Positions 42,260-51,343 of a stretch of DNA of 64,000 nt are shown here, in pieces. Position 1 is the first letter of the stretch, and the number at the start of each line of letters is the position of its first letter. The stretch comes from Streptomyces sp. NBC_00659 (lineage in GTDB: Bacteria > Actinomycetota > Actinomycetes > Streptomycetales > Streptomycetaceae). The notes below the pieces were generated by a model. That model was given only the letters and a program-made list of their open reading frames with translations. It was not told where the DNA came from and searched no databases. The stretch is from the NCBI RefSeq assembly GCF_036226925.1, contig NZ_CP109031.1, positions 4,712,001 to 4,776,000 on the forward strand, given 5' to 3'. A program made the translations under genes and the position numbers.

Positions 42260-44107
42260 TCAGACCAGCCGGACCGGTTTCTCCGGTCGGACGCCCAGAT
42301 GACGCAGCCAGTCCCGCAGGGGCGTGGGGTCCCCCGTCTCTATGAGCGTGAGGACGCGGGGGCCGATGTCGGCAGCCCGTTCACCGCCGACGAGCAGGGA
42401 CGGGCCGTCCAGCCAGTCGAGTCCGGGGACCGCCCCGGCGGTGTCCATCGCGGCGCAGCAGACCATCGCCGTGACATGGTCGGCCAGCAGCTCGCGACCG
42501 GTCCTGGGCGGCTGGAGGGGGAACAGCGGAAGCATCCGGTCGTCCCAGAGGTCGTGGTCGGAGCCCTGCTGCCCGGCGCTCCCGGCGGGCCGGGGCTTCG
42601 CCGGGGCGGATGCCTCCTCACGGGCCAGTTCGGCGGTGAGCCGGGCCGCGAGGGCCGCCGAGCGCTCGTTCCCCACGGCGAGGTCGGGGTCGTCGCTCTC
42701 GGCGATGCCCATCTCCCCGTACGCCTCCGTCCGGTGCTCGGCGAGGACGGCCACGGGGGCCGCATCCGGGGCGGGCGTGGCTCCCGCCGCCACGGACAGG
42801 TGGTCGAGCACGCGGGCCAGGGTCGGTCCGTCCGCCTCGGGCAGCGCGGGGTCGGCGGGGTGGCGGACGCCGAGCGCGTCCAGGACCCGGTGGAGCCGGG
42901 CCGCGTCGGTGCGCCACGCGCGGTCGACGACCTCGTCCGGGTAGTCCTGCCAGTCGACCGGCGCCCAGTCGGGGCCGGCCTCGGCGGGACCGCCGTGGAA
43001 GAGCCGGGCGGCGAGCAGCGAAGCGGCCTCGTCCACCGTGCCGGGCTCTTCGAGCAGGTCGCAGGCGGGGCGCTCGCCGAGACGGGAGGTGAAGCCTTCG
43101 GCGAGGCGGTCGCGGCGGGACAGCTCGGTCAGGGCCGCGACGACGCCCACGTCCAGCCGGGAGGGCCAGCGGCCCATCCGCCAGGCGGGCAGCGCGACCC
43201 GGGTCAGCAGACGGTCCCAGCCCGCGTACGCCAGGCCCACCTGTTCCTGGGCGACGATCCGCACGCCGTAGTCCACAGCCTGTGCACGCTCGGCCGACGC
43301 GGACGCCACGGCCCGCTCCATCTCGGCCGCGTGCCCCCGACAGCCGCGCAACAGGAGCCGGGTGACCCAGCCGACTCCGGCCAGGACCGTGCGGGACAGC
43401 GGACCGCGGCCGGGCGCCGAGGCCACGGCCACCGCCGCGTCCAGGCCTCGGACGAAGCGGCGGGCCGCGGCTATGTCCGGTTGCGCCGACGGGCCCGTAC
43501 CGGCGACGACGGGGGCGAGGACCGCCCGCAGCTCGCCGACCCGCATCCACCACAGGAACGGGGAGCCGATGACGAGGACGGGGGCGGCGGTGACCCGGGC
43601 GGCGCGGGACGTCAGCGTGGTCACCGGGCCGCTTCCGGCCGGGCCTCGGCGCGGGCCGTCCGGCTCGGCCCCTCCGCCCGGGAAGAACCGGCCGAGGGCC
43701 CGGTGGGTGCGGTCCTCCAGCCAGCTGTCGCAGTCCGGGGTGAGCGCTATCGCCGAGGGGGCCGGGACGTCGAGGCGGTCGGCCAGGTCACGGACCATGC
43801 GGTAGAGATCGGGGGCCGATTCCTCGGAGATCGGGACCGTGGGGCTCGTCGCGGGCCGGGCACGGGCCACGACGAGCGCGATGCCCGCCGCCGCGAGAAG
43901 GACGAGAGCGGCGAACACCGTCACGATCCCTCCCGCGATCCCCCAGGGCTTACCGGTGATGCGGCCGGTGTATCCACCGACGAGCAGCACGACGGCCACG
44001 GCCGCGGGCAGCAGGGCGACGGCCAGCGCCCTGCTGCGGATGCGCAGCACAGCGAGAGCCCGGGAGCGCGCTGCCTGCGCGCCCGCCTCCACACCCATAC
44101 CGGTCAC
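42260..44107 (-). CDS. Membrane protein related to M48 peptidases but lacking HExxH
   Basis: 615 aa from GTG (an ATG three codons later is possible). Two TM helices lie near residues 27-75. The next region has M48/HtpX-like landmarks: APDLYRMVRDLADRLDVPAPSAIALTP. It then has PVLVIGSPFLWWMRVGELRAVLAPVVAG, in a position where active M48 enzymes read ELRAVLAHELGH. The catalytic His-Glu-x-x-His is therefore replaced by PVVAG. The rest of the protein is helical with Ala/Arg-rich repeats and no other catalytic site. It is most likely a pseudoprotease with a scaffolding or regulatory role. Confidence 0.75.
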   Translation of the reverse strand: MTGMGVEAGAQAARSRALAVLRIRSRALAVALLPAAVAVVLLVGGYTGRITGKPWGIAGGIVTVFAALVLLAAAGIALVVARARPATSPTVPISEESAPDLYRMVRDLADRLDVPAPSAIALTPDCDSWLEDRTHRALGRFFPGGGAEPDGPRRGPAGSGPVTTLTSRAARVTAAPVLVIGSPFLWWMRVGELRAVLAPVVAGTGPSAQPDIAAARRFVRGLDAAVAVASAPGRGPLSRTVLAGVGWVTRLLLRGCRGHAAEMERAVASASAERAQAVDYGVRIVAQEQVGLAYAGWDRLLTRVALPAWRMGRWPSRLDVGVVAALTELSRRDRLAEGFTSRLGERPACDLLEEPGTVDEAASLLAARLFHGGPAEAGPDWAPVDWQDYPDEVVDRAWRTDAARLHRVLDALGVRHPADPALPEADGPTLARVLDHLSVAAGATPAPDAAPVAVLAEHRTEAYGEMGIAESDDPDLAVGNERSAALAARLTAELAREEASAPAKPRPAGSAGQQGSDHDLWDDRMLPLFPLQPPRTGRELLADHVTAMVCCAAMDTAGAVPGLDWLDGPSLLVGGERAADIGPRVLTLIETGDPTPLRDWLRHLGVRPEKPVRLV

Positions 44108-44464
44108 GACCGGACGTCACCCCCTCTTGTCCGCCGGGCCCCGGCCCTGTCGCTGCCGGTGCCGACGGTTGCCCTGGCGTTGGTCACTCCCCCACTGTGG
44201 CACCCGCCGCCGACATCGCAATGCCGGTGGGCCAAGTGCCGGAATGCCTTCGCCGCACCCTAGTTGGGGCCCCGGCCCTCGTCAGCCGGATACGGCATCG
44301 GTCACCCGATGGAATGGCTCTGGGGAAAGGTGGATGACGGCAGACCCCGGACGGGTTTCCGGTTCCGTACAGAAACCCGCAGGTGGAAGGGCCTGGACGC
44401 AACAAGACAAAGCCCCGGATTCCGTACGGAGTCCGGGGCCCGGTGCTGCTATGGGGACCGTGGG
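44108..44464. other. 357-bp interval between purD and the M48-like gene
   Basis: It holds the purD terminator (44412-44439) and the promoter region of the M48-like gene. No coding sequence and no clear promoter hexamers are seen. Confidence 0.4.
44412..44439 (-). terminator. Terminator of purD
   Basis: GCCCCGGA/TCCGGGGC outer stem with an inner TCCG/CGGA stem, 26 nt beyond the purD stop. Confidence 0.75.
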
Positions 44465-45718
44465 CTATGCCTCGGCGGCCGCCTTCGCCGCGATGTCCGT
44501 GCGGTGCTGCGAACCGTCCAGACCGATGCGGGCGACAGCCGTGTAGGCGCGCTCGCGGGCCTCGGTGAGGCCGGATCCGATCGCTGTGACGGACAGCACA
44601 CGGCCGCCCGCGCTCACCACCGCGCCGCCCTCGTGCCGGGTGCCGGCGTGCAGGACGTACGCGTGCGGGGCGTCCTCGGCGGCCACCTCGTCGAGCCCGG
44701 TGATCGGGTCTCCGGTGCGCGGGGTGTCGGGGTAGTTGTACGAGGCCACGACCACGGTGACCGCGGCCTTCTCGCTCCAGCGCAGCGGTTCCAGATCGGC
44801 GAGGGTGCCGTTCGCGGACGCCAGCAGGACACCGGCGAGCGGGGTCTGCAGCCGGGCGAGGACCACCTGGGTCTCGGGGTCGCCGAAGCGGGCGTTGAAC
44901 TCGATGACCCGCACACCACGGCTGGTGATCGCCAGACCGGCGTACAGGAGTCCGGAGAACGGGGTGCCGCGGCGGCGCATCTCGTCGACGGTCGGCTGGA
45001 GGACGGTCTCCATGACCTCCTCGACGAGCTTCGGGTCAGCCCAGGGCAGCGGCGAGTACGCGCCCATGCCGCCGGTGTTCGGGCCCTCGTCGCCGTCCAG
45101 GGCCCGCTTGAAGTCCTGGGCGGGCTGGAGCGGGACGACGGTCGTGCCGTCGGTGATCGCGAACAGGGAGACCTCGGGACCGTCGAGGAACTCCTCGATC
45201 ACGACACGGTCGCAGGCGTTGGCGTGCGCCCGCGCCGCTTCGAGGTCGTCGGTCACGACGACGCCCTTGCCGGCCGCCAGTCCGTCGTCCTTCACGACGT
45301 AGGGCGCTCCGAACGCGTCGAGCGCCTCCTCGACCTCCTCGGGCGTCACGCAGACGTAGGAGCGTGCCGTGGGGACGCCGGCACCCGCCATCACGTCCTT
45401 CGCGAACGCCTTGGAGCCCTCCAGCTGCGCGGCCTCCCCGGAGGGGCCGAAGCAGGGGATGCCCGCCGCGCGCACGGCGTCGGCGACACCGGCGACGAGC
45501 GGGGCCTCCGGACCGACGATCACCAGCTCGGCGCCGAGCTCCGTGGCCAGCGCGGCCACGGCCGCGCCGTCGAGGGCGTCGACCGCGTGCAGTTCCGCCA
45601 CCTCCGCGATCCCGGCGTTCCCGGGAGCGCAGTACAGGGCGGTGACGTCGGGGTCGAGGGACAGGGAGCGGCACAGGGCGTGTTCGCGGGCGCCACCACC
45701 GATGACAAGGACCTTCAC
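44465..45718 (-). CDS. purD: Phosphoribosylamine-glycine ligase (GAR synthetase)
   Basis: 417 aa. ATP-grasp enzyme: [18 protein letters not shown] at the N-terminus, then [84 protein letters not shown] read in two halves, and [11 protein letters not shown]. It adds glycine to phosphoribosylamine, step 2 of the pathway. It is the third minus-strand purine unit in the window. Confidence 0.97.
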   Translation of the reverse strand: MKVLVIGGGAREHALCRSLSLDPDVTALYCAPGNAGIAEVAELHAVDALDGAAVAALATELGAELVIVGPEAPLVAGVADAVRAAGIPCFGPSGEAAQLEGSKAFAKDVMAGAGVPTARSYVCVTPEEVEEALDAFGAPYVVKDDGLAAGKGVVVTDDLEAARAHANACDRVVIEEFLDGPEVSLFAITDGTTVVPLQPAQDFKRALDGDEGPNTGGMGAYSPLPWADPKLVEEVMETVLQPTVDEMRRRGTPFSGLLYAGLAITSRGVRVIEFNARFGDPETQVVLARLQTPLAGVLLASANGTLADLEPLRWSEKAAVTVVVASYNYPDTPRTGDPITGLDEVAAEDAPHAYVLHAGTRHEGGAVVSAGGRVLSVTAIGSGLTEARERAYTAVARIGLDGSQHRTDIAAKAAAEA

Positions 45719-45920
45719 GGGGTCAGCCTAACCGCCGCACGCGGGTGCCCTTGTAGGGGCTTCCGAAGCGACGGGGATACGACGCTGGTGCGATCCTCCA
45801 GGAAACAGGTCCCCTAGGCACCGGGCGGTGCGGCCCCGGGCATGGGGTGGGCGGCGTCCGAAGCCCGACCGGTGACGCCCCGCGCACAGGACGGGCGGCG
45901 GCCGGGGCCCGGTCCGCCTC

Positions 45921-48236
45921 TCACTCGTTCGAGAACTCCTCGACCACCGTCGCGCCGAGTTCGCGGACGATCAGTTCGTGGCCCGAGAGGGCGGACTCGT
46001 CCAGGTCGGGGTCGTCGTCCTCGGGGGTGTCGTCCTCCGGGGCGACCGGCGGCGGCTCGTAGGCCGGGGCCTGAGCGGGCGCCGACATGCCCTGGGCCTG
46101 GGGACGGCCGGCGGCCGGTCCGGACTGCGGGCCCGCGGGCCCGGAGGCCGGAGCGGACGACTGCTGGGGCGCGGGCCGCTGGCCGGCCGGAGCTCCGCCG
46201 TACCCACCGCCACCGCCACCGCCGTAGCCGCCACCGCCGCCGAACCCGCCGCCCGCCGGTGCGGGCGGCGGTGCCGAGCCGCCCGAGGCGTCCACGATCG
46301 CCTCGACCTTCCACTGCACGTTGAACTGCTCCGCGAGCGCCTGCCGCAGCACGTCCTCGCTGCCGCTGCTCGCGAAGTTGTCCCGGGCCCCCGCGTTGAC
46401 GAAGCCGATCTGCAGGGTCGTGCCGTCGAAGGCCGTGACCTGCGCGTTCTGGCTGAGCAGGATCCAGGTGAACCGGCGGCGGTTCTTCACCGCCTCCAGG
46501 ATGTTCGGCCACAGCATGCGGGGGTCGGGACCGCCCCCGGCCGGAACGGCCGCCTGGGGCGCTCCCGGTGCGGCGGCGGGCGGTCCGGCGGGTGCGGCGG
46601 AGGGCGTCGGCGCCGACTGGGCCGGAGGGCGGCCGCCGCCCGCCGGGGTCGTCGTGGGCCAGCCGCCGGGGCGCCGGCCGCTGCCGGCCGCCGTGGCGGT
46701 GGGCCAGGCGCCGGGCGCGGCCCCCGTGGGGGCGCCGGCCGGGGCTGCGGGCTGCTCGGGCGCCGCAGGGGCCGACGGGGGCGCGCCCGTCGGTGCCGGG
46801 GCCGTGAAGGACGCGGCGGGCGCCATGGGCGCGACGGGAGCGGGCGTCCCGGGCGCAGCGCCCGGCACGGCGCCGGCGGTCTCCCCGCCGGCCCCCTGTC
46901 CTGCGCCCTGCCCTGTGGCCGGTCCCGTTCCCCGGGCCGCGGCACGGGCCGCCGCCAGGCCTCCCCCGGGGGAAACCGGGGGAGCCGCGGGCCCGGCCGA
47001 CGGGACGGGCACCGCGCCGTGCGCCTCGGGTCCGGGCACGTAGCCCATGGCGGGGGCGGCTTGGCCGCCGGAGAAGTTCACCCCGCGCTCGATACGGTCG
47101 AGGCGGGCCATGACGGACCGCTCGTCCCTGTAGGCGGCCGGGAGCAGAACACGGGCGCAGATGAGTTCGAGCTGGAGGCGCGGCGAGGTGGCCCCGCGCA
47201 TTTCCGTCAGCCCTTCGTTGACGAGGTCGGCGGCGCGGCTCAGCTCCGCGGCGCCGAAGACCCCGGCCTGCGCCTGCATGCGCTCCACCACGTCGACCGG
47301 GGCATCGATGAGCCCCTTCTCCGCCGCGTCCGGGACGGCCGCCAGGATCACCAGGTCCCGCAGCCGCTCCAGCAGGTCGGCGACGAAGCGCCGCGGGTCG
47401 TTGCCGCCCTCGATGACGGTGTCCACGACTTCGAAGGCGGCGGCGCCGTCCCCGGACGCGAACGCCTCGACGACGGCGTCCAGCAGGGAGCCGTCCGTGT
47501 AGCCGAGCAGCGAGGTCGCCATGGCGTACGTCACACCGTCGTCGGCGGCACCCGCCAGAAGCTGGTCCATCACGGACATGGAGTCACGCACGGACCCCGC
47601 GCCCGCCCGTACGACGAGGGGCAGCACACCGTCCGCGACGGGAATGCCCTCCTGCGTGCAGACCTCGCCCAGGTACTTGCGCAGGGTGCCCGGCGGCACG
47701 AGCCGGAACGGGTAGTGATGGGTCCGCGACCGGATCGTCCCGATGACCTTCTCGGGCTCGGTCGTGGCGAAGATGAACTTGAGGTGCTCCGGGGGCTCCT
47801 CGACGACCTTCAGCAGCGCGTTGAAGCCGGCCGGCGTGACCATATGGGCCTCGTCGATGATGTAGATCTTGTAACGGCTGCTCGCGGGCCCGAAGAAGGC
47901 CTTTTCCCGCAGGTCACGGGCGTCGTCCACACCACCGTGCGAAGCGGCGTCGATCTCGATGACGTCGATGGAGCCCCGGCCGCTCCGGGCGAGGTCCTGA
48001 CAGGACTGGCACACACCGCACGGAGTGGGGGTGGGGCCCTGCTCGCAGTTCAGACAGCGGGCCAGGATGCGCGCGCTCGTCGTCTTGCCGCACCCGCGCG
48101 GACCGCTGAACAGGTACGCGTGATTGACCCGGTTGTTCCGCAGCGCCTGCGACAACGGGTCGGTGACATGCTCCTGCCCGATGACCTCGGCGAACGACTC
48201 CGGGCGATAACGGCGGTACAGCGCGAGAGACGACAC
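45921..48236 (-). CDS. dnaX: DNA polymerase III subunit gamma/tau
   Basis: About 771 aa from the GTG at 48236 (VSSLALYRRYRPESFAEVIG), which is the family start. A possible -10-like TATAAC 9 nt upstream suggests leaderless transcription; an in-frame ATG at 48263 is an alternative. The AAA+ clamp-loader core has Walker A GPRGCGKTTSARI, the zinc module CLNCEQGP..CGVCQSC, Walker B IYIIDEAHMV and SRC-like TIRSRTHHYPFR. About 170 residues of Ala/Pro/Gly linker and a tau-type C-terminal domain (RMLWPNILEAVKNRRRFTWI) follow. The end has further Gly-rich and acidic low complexity. It loads the sliding clamp at replication forks. Confidence 0.96.
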   Translation of the reverse strand: MSSLALYRRYRPESFAEVIGQEHVTDPLSQALRNNRVNHAYLFSGPRGCGKTTSARILARCLNCEQGPTPTPCGVCQSCQDLARSGRGSIDVIEIDAASHGGVDDARDLREKAFFGPASSRYKIYIIDEAHMVTPAGFNALLKVVEEPPEHLKFIFATTEPEKVIGTIRSRTHHYPFRLVPPGTLRKYLGEVCTQEGIPVADGVLPLVVRAGAGSVRDSMSVMDQLLAGAADDGVTYAMATSLLGYTDGSLLDAVVEAFASGDGAAAFEVVDTVIEGGNDPRRFVADLLERLRDLVILAAVPDAAEKGLIDAPVDVVERMQAQAGVFGAAELSRAADLVNEGLTEMRGATSPRLQLELICARVLLPAAYRDERSVMARLDRIERGVNFSGGQAAPAMGYVPGPEAHGAVPVPSAGPAAPPVSPGGGLAAARAAARGTGPATGQGAGQGAGGETAGAVPGAAPGTPAPVAPMAPAASFTAPAPTGAPPSAPAAPEQPAAPAGAPTGAAPGAWPTATAAGSGRRPGGWPTTTPAGGGRPPAQSAPTPSAAPAGPPAAAPGAPQAAVPAGGGPDPRMLWPNILEAVKNRRRFTWILLSQNAQVTAFDGTTLQIGFVNAGARDNFASSGSEDVLRQALAEQFNVQWKVEAIVDASGGSAPPPAPAGGGFGGGGGYGGGGGGGYGGAPAGQRPAPQQSSAPASGPAGPQSGPAAGRPQAQGMSAPAQAPAYEPPPVAPEDDTPEDDDPDLDESALSGHELIVRELGATVVEEFSNE

Positions 48237-48372
48237 GTCTACGAGGTTATAGGCGCCCACTGACATCAAGGACCGCCCTGAGCGCATCCCGGGCGCGACC
48301 CCGGCGGCATCCGGTCCCCGGCCCGCCCGGCCACGGCCCGACGGCGTCCGGGCGACCGCCCCGGAAACGCAA

Positions 48373-48462
48373 GCGCCCCCCACGCACCCGCCAGAGCCGA
48401 CCTACCCTTGCTGCCTTCCGGCCCTGGGGGAGTTCAGTCAGATAGCGCCACGTGAGGGGCTC
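48373..48462 (-). ncRNA. ffs: Bacterial small signal recognition particle RNA (4.5S/scRNA)
   Basis: Read on the minus strand, the closing helix GCCCCTCACG/CGTGGGGGGC encloses the conserved apical domain with GGCCGGAAGGCAGCAAGGG. That is the Ffh-binding SRP domain with the GGAA tetraloop. The length of about 90 nt fits the short actinobacterial SRP RNA. It sits just upstream of dnaX, a common arrangement in this phylum. The ends are set by the closing helix and could extend by a few nt. Confidence 0.92.
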
Positions 48463-48536
48463 CGCAAAGAGTACAGGATGCCGGGGGTGGGGAACGAGTT
48501 CGCGAGCACTCCTCAACGTCTTGTATTGTTTGCCCC

Positions 48537-48624
48537 GGAGGATTCGCCTAGTGGCCTAGGGCGCACGCTTGGAAAGCGTGTTGGGGGCAACCCCTCACGA
48601 GTTCGAATCTCGTATCCTCCGCCA
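48537..48624 (+). tRNA. tRNA-Ser (GGA), CCA encoded
   Basis: 88 nt with the CCA. Acceptor GGAGGAT/ATCCTCC, anticodon loop CTTGGAAAG region giving GGA, a class II long variable arm (TTGGGGGCAACCCC) and T-loop TTCGAAT. It is the only tRNA in the window followed directly by CCA. Confidence 0.95.
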
Positions 48625-48641
48625 GTGCCTCACCGGGCACT

Positions 48642-48685
48642 AACGTCGAAGGGCCCCGCTGCTTGCAGCGGGGCCCTTCGACGTT
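48642..48685. terminator. Perfect 21-bp hairpin after tRNA-Ser
   Basis: Arms 48642-48662 and 48665-48685 are completely complementary with a TT loop. It serves tRNA-Ser on the plus strand and probably the CopCD gene on the minus strand. Confidence 0.88.
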
Positions 48686-48751
48686 GTCCGGCCCCATCGG
48701 GCGTGCGCGGGCCCCGGCCACCCTCGTGGCCGGGGCCCGCGCCCGTCGGAC

Positions 48752-50647
48752 TCAGTCGATCGTCACCTTCTTCGAGACGGTGATCTCGTCGATGTCGCTG
48801 GTGCGGACGGTGACCTTCATGGTCCAGGTGCCGGGGAGGGGGAGGGTGAGGCCGTCGGAGGTCCAGTAGCCGCCCTTGTCGGTGATCTCCGAGTCGATCG
48901 GGCCGACCTTCTGTGATTCCTGGGTGAAGGTCAGGCGCACCTCGGGGACGGTCACGAGGCCGCCGTCGGGGCCGAAGACCACGACCTGCACGGAGTTCTC
49001 GCCGACCTGGCCGGGCGTGAGCTCGATCTGGACCTTGCCGTGGCCGCCCGGGGTGCCGACGTCGAAGGGCACCAGGGTCGTCCTGGAGGTCACCCGGCGC
49101 GCGGCCGCGACCGCGTCGGCGCTCTCCGTGGCGGCGCGGCCCGGCTGGGTCCCGGTCAGCATCGTCGTGATCACCAGCACCAGGATGCCGACAGCGACCT
49201 CGGCGAGCACCGAGCGGCGCAGGCCCCGGTGGTACTCGGTGTCCCCCAGCCCACCCTTCGCCCCGTCTCCCGCCGTCTCGTCTCCCGTCGTCCCGTCTCC
49301 CGTCGGCCCATCCGAGGCGGGCCCTTCCGAGGTCGGCTCCTCCGAGGCGGGCCCTTCCGGGGCCGGTCCATCCGACGCCGACGCCGACGCCGGCACCGCG
49401 ACCGGGACCGCGACGCGGCCGGCCGGGACGCCGGCGGGGGTCCGCGCCGTCGCCGCGCGGGTCGTCCAGCGTCGCGAGAACGCGGCTCCGGCCAGGAGCA
49501 GTGCCACCAGGACGACCTTCACGACCAGGAGCCTGCCGTACGAGGTCGAGGTCAGGGCGTCCCAGGAGCCGAGGCCCCGCCAGGACTGGTAGACGCCGGT
49601 GACCGCGAGGACCGCGACCGAGGTGAGGGCGAGCCGGGAGAACCGGGTGACGACGGCCGGGGGGACCGGCTCGGCGGGACGGTGGAGCGCGGCCAGCAGG
49701 GCGGCCAGACCGCCGAGCCACACCGCCATGGCGAGCAGATGCAGTACGGAGGAGACCATCGCCGCGGGGACCTGGATCCCGGCGGAGGCGTGCTCGGCGG
49801 CGGCCCAGGTGACCGCCAGGGCCAGGGAGAACAGCGCACCGAGCGCGAGGACGACACGGCCCGCCCCCCGGCCCCGTACCGGCACCCTCGGGGGCACGAA
49901 GGCCACGGCGGCGAGCAGCGCCAGCCGCGCCACCAGAACGATGCCCGGCCGGCCCCTCAGGGTGTCGCTGAGGCTCTCCGGGTCGAAGACCCCGGACAGG
50001 CCGGTACCGCGTTCGTAGGGGTCGCGCAGCAGGAGGAGCGCGAACGTGGAGCCGAGCAGGATCCACCATCCGGTCACCAGGAGACGCCGTACGGACCCCG
50101 GGAAGCCGCAGACGAGCACGAACGTGACCGCGCCGATCAACAGGGCGAGTCCGCTGTACGCGGCGTAGCGGGCGATGTCGTAGAGGGCGGAGGAGGCGGG
50201 ATCACCGGCGGTGGGCGGCAGCGGTGTGCGGGTCGCGGACGGCTTGCCGACGGAGAACGTGAAGGCGCCGGAGACGGGGTGGCTGTCCGCCGAGACGACC
50301 CGCCAGGCCACGGTGTACGTGCCGGTGGCGAGGCCGCGCGGCAGGGTGACGCCGGCGGTGTCGGCACGGCCGTCCGCGTGCTCCGGTTCCCCGGTGCGCA
50401 CGCGCCGGTTCTCCGGGTCGAGCACGCGGAAGGAGTCGTCGAACAGGCCGATCGGCTCACTGAACGTCAGCGTCACCTGGCGGGGCGCCGACTTCAGCAC
50501 ACTGCCCTCCTGCGGATCGGTGCCCGTCAGCGCCGCGTGGGCGGACGCGCCGCTCACACCGCTGAAAAGCACCAGGACCAGGACACTGCCCAGCAGGGCG
50601 AGGGCCCTGGCCCCGATCCGCCGCTGTCGCCGCCGGCTCTCGTTCAC
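48752..50647 (-). CDS. CopC-CopD fusion copper-resistance/uptake protein
   Basis: 631 aa from the GTG at 50647, which has GGAGA 7 nt upstream; ATGs at 50668 and 50686 lack a site. The signal peptide ends ASA just before the mature H-AALTGTDP. The CopC domain keeps the Cu(II) ligands: the N-terminal His and the D-x-H pair in VSADSHPVSGAFTF. About eight TM helices of a CopD domain follow (LALLIGAVTFVLVCGF..AVWLGGLAALLAALHRP). A Ser/Gly/Glu repeat linker (SEGPASDGPTGDG) leads to a C-terminal YtkA-like beta domain (EVRLTFTQESQKVGPI..TWTMKVTVRTSDIDE). It handles copper at the cell surface. Confidence 0.9.
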   Translation of the reverse strand: MNESRRRQRRIGARALALLGSVLVLVLFSGVSGASAHAALTGTDPQEGSVLKSAPRQVTLTFSEPIGLFDDSFRVLDPENRRVRTGEPEHADGRADTAGVTLPRGLATGTYTVAWRVVSADSHPVSGAFTFSVGKPSATRTPLPPTAGDPASSALYDIARYAAYSGLALLIGAVTFVLVCGFPGSVRRLLVTGWWILLGSTFALLLLRDPYERGTGLSGVFDPESLSDTLRGRPGIVLVARLALLAAVAFVPPRVPVRGRGAGRVVLALGALFSLALAVTWAAAEHASAGIQVPAAMVSSVLHLLAMAVWLGGLAALLAALHRPAEPVPPAVVTRFSRLALTSVAVLAVTGVYQSWRGLGSWDALTSTSYGRLLVVKVVLVALLLAGAAFSRRWTTRAATARTPAGVPAGRVAVPVAVPASASASDGPAPEGPASEEPTSEGPASDGPTGDGTTGDETAGDGAKGGLGDTEYHRGLRRSVLAEVAVGILVLVITTMLTGTQPGRAATESADAVAAARRVTSRTTLVPFDVGTPGGHGKVQIELTPGQVGENSVQVVVFGPDGGLVTVPEVRLTFTQESQKVGPIDSEITDKGGYWTSDGLTLPLPGTWTMKVTVRTSDIDEITVSKKVTID

Positions 50648-50710
50648 ACGCCGTCTCCGTATCCGCATGTCCAGAGTCTCGGTCATGTACGGACACGGGC
50701 CGCGTCCGGC

Positions 50711-51343
50711 TCACCTCGGTGCCGTCGGGCCCTTCTCGAAGGCCTCGCGCGTCAGGAAGGCGAGCCGGGCGTGCTTCTCGGGCAGATGGACCTCGGGCAG
50801 GTCGATCTCGGGGAGCACGATGTCCCCGGCGGGCACGAAACCCTGCCGGGTCAGCCGCTCGACGGCCTTGGCGTTGCGGGCGTCGGGTTCGACCACGGCC
50901 CGCTCCCGGCCGAGGCCGGTCAGCGCGTACGCCAGGAACGCCGACAGCAGCGTGGACGACCAGCCCGGCCGCTCGCCGGCGCCGGGTACGGGGGGCCCGA
51001 TGAGCAGGTGGACCCCGATGTCGCCGGGCCGGACCTCGTAGCACTCGGAGACCCGGTCGGCCTCGGGCTCGTAGGTCTGGAACAGCGCGGCCGGTACCCC
51101 GTCCTTGACGGTGAGGAAGGCGTGATGGGTGTCGAGCGAGTCGAGGTGCAGATAGGTCTCCAGCACCTGCTGCTTCGAGAACCCGGTCATCCCCCAGTAC
51201 GCGGCCCGTTCCTCGGTGACCCAGCCGTGCAGCACGTCGAGGTCGGCGCGCGGGTCCACGGGCAGCACGCGGACCGTGCCGAAACCCTCGACGCGCTGCT
51301 CGTGAACGGCCTCGCGGGTGCCTGCGTACGTCTCAGTCGTCAT
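50711..51343 (-). CDS. GNAT acyltransferase of the siderophore (MbtK/IucB) type
   Basis: 210 aa. It matches PF13523 acyltransferases: LPVDPRADLDVLHGWVTEER, AYWGMTGFSKQQV, YEPEADRVSECYEVRPGDIGVHLLIGPP (split by strands), LLSAFLAYALTGLGRERAVVEPDARNAKAVERLTRQGF. Such enzymes N-acylate hydroxylamine or amine groups of siderophore precursors. It begins inside the last codons of the penicillin acylase (11-nt overlap), so it is translated from the iron-regulated transcript. The pair resembles the acylase-acetyltransferase genes (desG/desH) described beside some desferrioxamine clusters, but no des genes are present here. Confidence 0.85.
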   Translation of the reverse strand: MTTETYAGTREAVHEQRVEGFGTVRVLPVDPRADLDVLHGWVTEERAAYWGMTGFSKQQVLETYLHLDSLDTHHAFLTVKDGVPAALFQTYEPEADRVSECYEVRPGDIGVHLLIGPPVPGAGERPGWSSTLLSAFLAYALTGLGRERAVVEPDARNAKAVERLTRQGFVPAGDIVLPEIDLPEVHLPEKHARLAFLTREAFEKGPTAPR

